Below, piece by piece: positions 32,674-40,567 of a stretch of 40,567 nt of DNA. The stretch is from Perkinsus olseni (lineage: Eukaryota; Perkinsozoa; Perkinsida; Perkinsidae). The stretch spans positions 1-40,567 of the forward strand of contig JABANP010000477.1 of the NCBI GenBank assembly GCA_013115135.1, written 5' to 3'. Within the stretch, counting starts at the first letter, position 1. Each line of letters opens with the position of its first letter. The position numbers and the translations under genes are program-made. The notes under the pieces were generated by a model. It searched no databases. It saw only the letters and a program-made list of their open reading frames with translations, and was not told the origin of the DNA.

Positions 32674-32743
32674 GCGCCCGCCGGTAGTTGCACCCCGGTC
32701 ACAAGCATGGGAGGCTTGTATGATACCGTTACGTTGCGAGCGC
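32674..32743 (-). pseudogene. tRNA-Gly(CCC)-like copy with altered T-arm (first of 16)
   Basis: The T-arm reads CGGGGTGCAACTACCGG, so the conserved TTC is lost, two stem pairs break, and the B-box is destroyed. The anticodon CCC is kept. Most members also have GTAACGTAACGG in place of GTAGTGTAACGG in the A-box region. Confidence 0.8.
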
Positions 32744-33170
32744 TTCTGTTTTAGCTATTCGTATAGCTGCCCGGCTGTGAGCCGATTGCCTAGGGTCTCC
32801 AGACTTCATCAATTTGATAAGGAGATGTGGGTATAGTCTCTGCGCCCGCCGGTAGTTGCACCCCGGTCACAAGCATGGGAAGCTTGTATGAAACCGTTAC
32901 GTTACGAGCGCTTCTGTTTTAGCTATTCGTATAGCTGCCCGGCTGTGAGCCGATTGCCTAGGGTTTCTACACTTCACCAATTTGACAAGGTGTGTGCCGT
33001 AGGCTCTGCGCCCGCCGGGAGTCGAACCCGGGTCACAAGCATGGGAAGCTCGTATGATACCGTTACACTACGAGCGCTTCTCTTCTAGTTATTCGTATAG
33101 CTGCCCGGCTGTGAGCCGATTGCCGATCTCTAGACTTCACCAATTTGATAAGATGTGTGGTATAGGCTCA

Positions 33171-33240
33171 GCGCCCGCCGGGAGTCGGACCCGGGTCACA
33201 AGCATGGGAAGCTTGTATGATACCGTTACACTACGAGCGC
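33171..33240 (-). tRNA. tRNA-Gly(CCC), T-loop variant
   Basis: The T-loop is TCCGACT instead of TTCGACT; everything else is consensus. The same change is in the copy at 35293, 2122 bp away, marking them as duplicates. Confidence 0.7.
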
Positions 33241-34670
33241 TTCTGTCTTAACTATTCGTATAGCTTCTCGGCTGTGAGCTGATTGCCTAGGGTTTCTACA
33301 CTTCACCAATTTGGTGAATTGGTGAAGTGGGGTAGGTTCTGCGCCCGCCGGGAGTCGAACCCGGGTCACAAGCATGGGAAGCTTGTATGATACCGTTACA
33401 CTACGAGCGCTTCTATCTTAGCTATTCGTATAGCTTCTCGGCTGTGAGCTGATTGCCTAGGGTCTCCAGACTTCATCAATTTGATAAGGAGATGTGGGTA
33501 TAGTCTCTGCGCCCGCCGGTAGTTGCACCCCGGTCACAAGCATGGGAAGCTTGTATGATACCGTTACGTTACGAGCGCTTCTGTTTTAGCTATTCGTATA
33601 GCTGCCCGGCTGTGAGCCGATTGCCTAGGGTCTCCAGACTTCATCAATTTGATAAGGAGATGTGGGTATAGTCTCTGCGCCCGCCGGTAGTTGCACCCCG
33701 GTCACAAGCATGGGAAGCTTGTATGAGACCGTTACGTTACGAGCGCTTCTGTTTTAGCTATTCGTGTAGCTTCTCGGCTGTGAGCTGATTGCCTAGGGTT
33801 TCTACACTCCACCAATTTGACAACATGTGTGGCGTAGGCTCTGCGCCCGCCGGTAGTTGCACCCCGGTCACAAGCGTGGGAAGCTTGTATGATACCGTTA
33901 CACTACGAGCGCTTCTGTCTTAGCTATTCGTATAGCTTCTTGGCTGTGAGCTGATTGCCTAGGGTCTCCAGACTTCATCAATTTGATAAGGAGATGTGGG
34001 TATAGTCTCTGCGCCCGCCGGTAGTTGCACCCCGGTCACAATCATGCGAAGCTTGTATGAAACCGTTACGTTACGAGCGCTTCTGTTTTAGCTATTCGTA
34101 TAGCTGCCCGGCTGTGAGCCGATTGCCTAGGGTTTCTACACTTCACCAATTTGACAAGATGTGTGCTGTAGGCTCTGCGCCCGCCGGGAGTCGAACCCGG
34201 GTCACAAGCATGGGAAGCTTGTATGATACCGTTACACTACGAGCGCTTCTGTCTTAGCTATTCGTGTAGCTTCCCGGCTGTGAGCCGATTGCCGATCTCT
34301 AGACTTCACCAATTTGATAAGAAGTTATGTGGTTAGTGTCTGCGCCCGCCGGGAGTCGAACCCGGGTCACAAGCATGGGAAGCTTGTATGATACCGTTAC
34401 ACTACGAGCGCTTCTGTCTTAACTATTCGTATAGCTTGTCGGCTGTGAGCTGATTGCCGATCTCTAGACTTCACCAATTTGATAAAAAGATGTGGTTAGT
34501 GTCTGCGCCCGCCGGGAGTCGAATCCGGGTCACAAGCATGGGAAGCTTGTATGGTACCGTTACACTACGAGCGCTTCTGTCTTAACTATTCGTATAGCTT
34601 CTCGGCTGTGAGCTGTTTGCCTAGGGTTTCTACACTTCACCAATTTGACAAGATGTGTGGCGTAGGCTCT

Positions 34671-34740
34671 GCGCCCGCCGGGAGTCGAACCCGGGTAACA
34701 AGCATGGGAAGTTTGTATGATACCGTTACACTACGAGCGC
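34671..34740 (-). tRNA. tRNA-Gly(CCC), copy adjoining the captured channel fragment
   Basis: Consensus except TGTTACC beside the T-arm and an A-for-G change in the anticodon stem. Its 5' flank is replaced abruptly by non-array DNA at 34741. Confidence 0.75.
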
Positions 34741-34999
34741 ATGAGGAGAGATCTCTCATGATTTCCGATTCCTTGAAACCGAGGTCCAACCCGCCATGCT
34801 CCCATCGATACTGCATATACCGTCGAAGTCGACGCTGAAGGTGATACGGCAGTCGTCGCCACTTCATGTACCTTCCCAAGTTGAGCATCGCGCTCTTGTG
34901 CTGAACATTTCTGCCGAAAAACTGATGAACCACTTCCGTCACCGCACCGACCATACCAGAGAAGGCGACGATCGAGACGAGTAGGAAGAACGCTGTGAA
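34741..34999 (-). pseudogene. Captured fragment of a cyclic-nucleotide-gated/KCNH-type channel, copy 1
   Basis: On the minus strand an open frame reads TAFFLLVSIVAFSGMVGAVT (end of S6), then LGRYMKWRRLPYHLQRRLRR and YMQYRWEHGG (C-linker), then ESEIMRDLS. The YMxWRxLPxxLQxR pattern is typical of C-linkers in HCN, CNG and EAG channels. Only S6 and the C-linker are present: no pore, no cyclic nucleotide domain. It is followed by the 5' half of a tRNA-Gly (35000-35030). Confidence 0.8.
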
Positions 35000-35130
35000 G
35001 GCTTGTATGATACCGTTACACTACGAGCGCTTCTGTCTTAACTATTCGTATAGCTTCTCGGCTGTGAGCTGATTGCCTAGGGTTTCTACACTTCACCAAT
35101 TTGGTGAATTGTTGAAGTGGGGTAGGTTCT

Positions 35131-35199
35131 GCGCCCGCCGGGAGTCGAACCCGGGTCATAAGCTAGGAAGCTTGTATGATACCGTTACACTACGAGCGC
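35131..35199 (-). pseudogene. tRNA-Gly-like copy with anticodon-loop deletion (first of 4)
   Basis: The anticodon arm reads AAGCTTCCTAGCTTA, so CCC is lost and the loop shortened to six bases, while T-arm and A-box stay intact. Sister copies are at 36796, 38750 and 39923. Confidence 0.75.
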
Positions 35200-37193
35200 T
35201 TCTCTTCTAGTTATTCGTATAGCTGCCCGGCTGTGAGCCGATTGCCGATCTCTAGACTTCACCAATTTGATAAGATGTGTGGTATAGGCTCTGCGCCCGC
35301 CGGGAGTCGGACCCGGGTCACAAGCATGGGAAGCTTGTATGATACCGTTACACTACGAGCGCTTCTGTCTTAACTATTCGTATAGCTTCTCGGCTGTGAG
35401 CTGATTGCCTAGGGTTTCTACACTTCACCAATTTGGTGAATTGGTGAAGTGGGGTAGGTTCTGCGCCCGCCGGGAGTCGAACCCGGGTCACAAGCATGGG
35501 AAGCTTGTATGATACCGTTACACTACGAGCGCTTCTATCTTAGCTATTCGTATAGCTTCTCGGCTGTGAGCTGATTGCCTAGGGTCTCCAGACTTCATCA
35601 ATTTGATAAGGAGATGTGGGTATAGTCTCTGCGCCCGCCGGTAGTTGCACCCCCGGTCACAAGCATGGGAAGCTTGCATGATACCGTTACGTTACGAGCG
35701 CTTCTGTTTTAGCTATTCGTATAGCTGCCCGGCTGTGAGCCGATTGCCTAGGGTCTCCAGACTTCATCAATTTGATAAGGAGATGTGGGTATAGTCTCTG
35801 CGCCCGCCGGTAGTTGCACCCCGGTCACAAGCATGGGAAGCTTGTATGAGACCGTTACGTTACGAGCGCTTCTGTTTTAGCTATTCGTGTAGCTTCTCGG
35901 CTGTGAGCTGATTGCCTAGGGTTTCTACACTCCACCAATTTGACAACATGTGTGGCGTAGGCTCTGCGCCCGCCGGTAGTTGCACCCCGGTCACAAGCGT
36001 GGGAAGCTTGTATGATACCGTTACACTACGAGCGCTTCTGTCTTAGCTATTCGTATAGCTTCTTGGCTGTGAGCTGATTGCCTAGGGTCTCCAGACTTCA
36101 TCAATTTGATAAGGAGATGTGGGTATAGTCTCTGCGCCCGCCAGTAGTTGCACCCCGGTCACAATCATGGGAAGCTTGTATGAAACCGTTACGTTACGAG
36201 CGCTTCTGTTTTAGCTATTCGTATAGCTGCCTGGCTGTGAGCCGATTGCCTAGGGTTTCTACACTTCACCAATTTGACAAGATGTGTGCCGTAGGCTCTG
36301 CGCCCGCCGGGAGTCGAACCCGGGTCACAAGCATGGGAAGCTTGTATGATACCGTTACACTACGAGCGCTTCTGTCTTAGCTATTCGTGTAGCTTCCCGG
36401 CTGTGAGCCGATTGCCGATCTCTAGACTTCACCAATTTGATAAGAAGTTATGTGGTTAGTGTCTGCGCCCGCCGGGAGTCGAACCCGGGTCACAAGCATG
36501 GGAAGCTTGTATGATACCGTTACACTACGAGCGCTTCTGTCTTAACTATTCGTATAGCTTGTCGGCTGTGAGCTGATTGCCTAGGGTTTCTACACTTCAC
36601 CAATTTGACAAGATGTGTGGCGTAGGCTCTGCGCCCGCCGGGAGTCGAACCCGGGTCACAAGCATGGGAAGCTTGTATGATACCGTTACACTACGAGCGC
36701 TTCTCTTTTAGTTATTCGTATAGCTGCCCGGCTGTGAGCCGATTGCCGATCTCTAGACTTCACCAATTTGATAAGAAGATATGTGGTTAGTGTCTGCGCC
36801 CGCCGGGAGTCGAACCCGGGTCATAAGCTAGGAAGCTTGTATGATACCGTTACACTACGAGCGCTTCTCTTTTAGTTATTCGTATAGCTGCCCGGCTGTG
36901 AGCCGATTGCCGATCTCTAGACTTCACCAATTTGATAAAAAGATGTGGTTAGTGTCTGCGCCCGCCGGGAGTCGAACCCGGGTCACAAGCATGGGAAGCT
37001 TGTATGGTACCGTTACACTACGAGCGCTTCTGTCTTAACTATTCGTATAGCTTCTCGGCTGTGAGCTGATTGCCTAGGGTTTCTACACTTCACCAATTTG
37101 ACAAGATGTGTGGCGTAGGCTCTGCGCCCGCCGGGAGTCGAACCCGGGTCACAAGCATGGGAAGTTTGTATGATACCGTTACACTACGAGCGC

Positions 37194-37452
37194 ATGAGGA
37201 GAGATCTCTCATGATTTCCGATTCCTTGAAACCGAGGTCCAACCCGCCATGCCCCCATCGATACTGCATATACCGTCGAAGTCGACGCTGAAGGTGATAC
37301 GGCAGTCGTCGCCACTTCATGTACCTTCCCAAGTTGAGCATCGCGCTCTTGTGCTGAACATTTCTGCCGAAAAACTGATGAACCACTTCCGTCACCGCAC
37401 CGACCATACCAGAGAAGGCGACGATCGAGACGAGTAGGAAGAACGCTGTGAA
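37194..37452 (-). pseudogene. Captured channel fragment, copy 2
   Basis: Copy of 34741-34999 displaced by 2453 bp with one base changed (plus 34800 T, here 37253 C), which turns Glu to Gly in the C-linker. The flanking junctions are the same, so it was duplicated with the surrounding array. Confidence 0.85.
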
Positions 37453-40423
37453 GGCTTGTATGATACCGTTACACTACGAGCGCTTCTGTCTTAACTATTC
37501 GTATAGCTTCTCGGCTGTGAGCTGATTGCCTAGGGTTTCTACGCTTCACCAATTTGGTGAATTGTTGAAGTGGGGTAGGTTCTGCGCCCGCCGGGAGTCG
37601 AACCCGGGTCACAAGCATGGGAAGCTTGTATGATACCGTTACACTACGAGCGCTTCTATCTTAGCTATTCGTATAGCTTCTCGGCTGTGAGCTGATTGCC
37701 TAGGGTCTCCAGACTTCATCAATTTGATAAGGAGATGTGGGTATAGTCTCTGCGCCCGCCGGTAGTTGCACCCCGGTCACAAGCATGGGAAGCTTGTATG
37801 ATACCGTTACGTTACGAGCGCTTCTGTTTTAGCTATTCGTATAGCTGCCCGGCTGTGAGCCGATTGCCTAGGGTCTCCAGACTTCATCAATTTGATAAGG
37901 AGATGTGGGTATAGTCTCTGCGCCCGCCGGTAGTTGCACCCCGGTCACAAGCATGGGAAGCTTGTATGATACCGTTACGTTACGAGCGCTTCTGTTTTAG
38001 CTATTCGTGTAGCTTCTCGGCTGTGAGCTGATTGCCTAGGGTTTCTACACTCCACCAATTTGACAAGGTGTGTGGCGTAGGCTCTGCGCCCGCCGGTAGT
38101 TGTACCCCGGTCACAAGCGTGGGAAGCTTGTATGATACCGTTACACTACGAGCGCTTCTGTCTTAGCTATTCGTATAGCTTCTTGGCTGTGAGCTGATTG
38201 CCTAGGGTCTCCAGACTTCATCAATTTGATAAGGAGATGTGGGTATAGTCTCTGCGCCCGCCGGTAGTTGCACCCCGGTCACAATCATGGGAAGCTTGTA
38301 TGATACCGTTACACTACGAGCGCTTCTGTCTTAGCTATTCGTGTAGCTTCCCGGCTGTGAGCCGATTGCCGATCTCTAGACTTCACCAATTTGATAAGAA
38401 GATATGTGGTTAGTGTCTGCGCCCGCCGGGAGTCGAACCCGGGTCACAAGCATGGGAAGCTTGTATGATACCGTTACACTACGAGCGCTTCTGTCTTAAC
38501 TATTCGTATAGCTTCTCGGCTGTGAGCTGATTGCCTAGGGTTTCTACACTTCACCAATTTGACAAGATGTGTGGCGTAGGCTCTGCGCCCGCCGGGAGTC
38601 GAACCCAGGTCACAAGCATGGGAAGCTTGTATGATACCGTTACACTACGAGCGCTTCTCTTTTAGTTATTCGTATAGCTGCCCGGCTGGGAGCCGATTGC
38701 CGATCTCTAGACTTCACCAATTTGATAAGAAGATATGTGGTTAGTGTCTGCGCCCGCCGGGAGTCGAACCCGGGTCATAAGCTAGGAAGCTTGTATGATA
38801 CCGTTACACTACGAGCGCTTCTGTCTTAGCTATTCGTGTAGCTTCCCGGCTGTGAGCCGATTGCCGATCTCTAGACTTCACCAATTTGATAAGAAGATAT
38901 GTGGTTAGTGTCTGCGCCCGCCGGGAGTCGAACCCGGGTCACAAGCACTGGAAGCTTGTATGATACCGTTACACTACGAGCGCTTCTGTCTTAACTATTC
39001 GTATAGCTTCTCGGCTGTGAGCTGATTGCCTAGGGTTTCTACACTTCACCAATTTGACAAGATGTGTGGCGTAGGCTCTGCGCCCGCCGGGAGTCGAACC
39101 CGGGTCACAAGCATGGGAAGTTTGTATGATACCGTTACACTACGAGCGCTTCTCTTTTAGTTATTCGTATAGCTGCCTTCGGCTGTGAGCTGATTGCCGA
39201 GCGTCTCTAGACTTCACCAATTTTGATCAGGAGATGTGGGTTAGTCTCTGCGCCCGCCGGGAGTTGAACCCCGGGTCACAAGCATGGGAAGCTTGTATGA
39301 TACCGTTACACTACGAGCGCTTCTGTCTTAGCTATTCGTATAGCTTCTCGGCTGTGAGCTGATTGCCTAGGGTTTCTACACTTCACCAATTTGACAAGAT
39401 GTGTGGCGTAGGCTCTGCGCCCGCCGGGAGTCGAACTCCGGGTCACAAAGCATGGGAAGCTTGTATGATACCGTTACACTACGAGCGCTTCTCTTTAGCT
39501 ATTCGTATAGCTGCCCGGCTGTGAGCCGATTGCCGAGCGTCTCTAGACTTCACCAATTTGATAAGAAGATATGTGGTTAGTGTCTGCGCCCGCCGGAAGT
39601 CGAACCCGGGTCACAAGCATGGGAAGCTTGTATGATACCGTTACACTACGAGCGCTTCTGTCTTAGGTATTCGTGTAGCTTCTCGGCTGTGAGCTGATTG
39701 CCTAGGGTCTCCACACTTTACCAATTTGATAAGAAGATGTGTGGTACAAGCTCTGCGCTCGCCGGGAGTCGAACTCGGGTCACAAGCATGGGAAGCTTGT
39801 ACGATACCGTTACACTACGAGCGCTTCTATTTTAGTTATTCGTATAGCTTCCCGGCTGTGAGCCGATTGCCGAGGGTCTCTAGACTTCACCAATTTTATA
39901 AGAAGATGTGTAATTAGTCTCTGCGCCCGCCGGGAGTCGAACCCGGGTCACAAGCTAGGAAGCTTGTATGATACCGTTACACTACGAGCGCTTCTGTCTT
40001 AGCTATTCGTATAGCTTCTTGGCTGTGAGCTGATTGCCTAGGGTCTCCAGACTTCACCAATTTTATAAGGAGATGTGGGTATAGTCTCTGCGCCCGCCGG
40101 TAGTTGCACCCCGGTCACAAGCATGGGAAGCTTGTATGATACCGTTACACTACGAGCGCTTCTGTCTTAGCTATTCGTATAGCTTCTTGGCTGTGAGCTG
40201 ATTGCCTAGGGTCTCCAGACTTCATCAATTTGATAAGGAGATGTGGGTATAGTCTCTGCGCCCGCCGGTAGTTGCACCCCGGTCACAAGCATGGGAAGCT
40301 TGTATGATACTGTTACGTTACGGGCGCTTCTGTTTTAGCTATTCGTATAGCTGCCCGGCTGTGAGCCGATTGCCTAGGGTTTCTACACTTCACCAATTTG
40401 ACAAGATGTGTGGCGTAGGCTCT

Positions 40424-40489
40424 GCGCCCGCCGGGAGTCGAACCCGGGTCACAATGGGAAGCTTGTATGATACCGTTACACTACGAGCG
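40424..40489 (-). pseudogene. tRNA-Gly-like copy with shortened anticodon stem
   Basis: Four bases on the 3' side of the anticodon stem are missing, so the arm cannot close. Confidence 0.7.
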
Positions 40490-40567
40490 CTTCTGTTTTA
40501 GCTATTCGTATAGCTTCTTGGCTGTGAGCCGATTGCCTAGCGTCTCTACACTTCACCAATTTGATGA

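Larger units (their letters stand above)
32110..40567 (-). repeat. Tandem array of about 47 tRNA-Gly(CCC)-type units, running off the window
   Basis: Head-to-tail units of 163-170 bp each carry a 70-bp tRNA-Gly(CCC)-like sequence on the minus strand and a spacer of about 96 bp. Left ends of canonical or near-canonical copies: 32170, 32336, 32506, 33008, 33171, 33341, 34177, 34342, 34505, 34671, 35293, 35463, 36300, 36465, 36631, 36958, 37124, 37584, 38419, 38585, 38914, 39080, 39250, 39417, 39586, 39755. Copies with altered T-arm: 32674, 32842, 33509, 33677, 33843, 34011, 35631, 35800, 35966, 36134, 37752, 37920, 38086, 38254, 40090, 40258. Copies with a one-base anticodon-loop deletion: 35131, 36796, 38750, 39923. 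A shortened copy is at 40424. Truncated copies end at 35030 and 37483. Spacers keep an AGCTAT-TCGT-ATAGCT hairpin. Confidence 0.95.

Noticed and set aside
32019..40501. Plus-strand open frames encoding SAPAGSRTRVTSMGS-type peptides
   Set aside because: They are antisense translations of the repeated tRNA-Gly sequences, a common source of false protein predictions.
32170..40567. CRISPR-like array
   Set aside because: The repeat is a whole 70-bp tRNA, the spacers are homologous to one another, and the context is eukaryotic.

Overview
This is nuclear DNA from a compact, intron-rich eukaryote. Most introns are 45-55 nt, the gene set is eukaryotic (cactin, VPS45, CCDC124, a sucrose-type MFS transporter, an inositol polyphosphate kinase), and the tRNA genes have eukaryotic internal promoters. 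The secreted subtilisin, the cysteine-rich repeat surface protein and the genome density fit an alveolate protist, most likely a Perkinsus-type parasite. That assignment is inference; no rRNA or organelle marker is present.

Layout. 0.2-5.7 kb (+): a small two-helix membrane protein, a twin CX9C mitochondrial protein and cactin. 6.3-8.5 kb (-): a SUT/SLC45-like transporter. 8.5-10.4 kb: poorly resolved. 10.4-15.2 kb (+): a large multi-exon type I membrane protein of about nine cysteine-rich domains, with an intact tRNA-Arg(CCG) antisense in one intron. 15.2-19.5 kb: no convincing gene, but palindromes and short repeats. 19.5-20.9 kb (-): subtilisin-like protease. 22.6-23.4 kb (-): Q-rich coiled-coil protein. 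24-26.2 kb (-): VPS45, divergent from CCDC124 (26.5-27.4 kb, +). 27.7-30.5 kb (+): an inositol polyphosphate kinase/C2 fusion with a tRNA-Pro(CGG) in an intron. 30.9-31.7 kb (+): a charged coiled-coil protein.

32.1 kb to the right edge: a head-to-tail array of about 47 tRNA-Gly(CCC)-type units plus two truncated ones, all on the minus strand, one per about 166 bp. It has diverged subfamilies, a higher-order repeat of about 2.12 kb, and a captured cyclic-nucleotide-gated-type channel fragment present twice.

The unifying oddity is tRNA. Besides the array, intact or decayed tRNA sequences lie inside introns of at least five protein genes, sometimes filling most of the intron. This suggests tRNA-derived sequence has contributed to intron content, and perhaps intron gain, in this genome.
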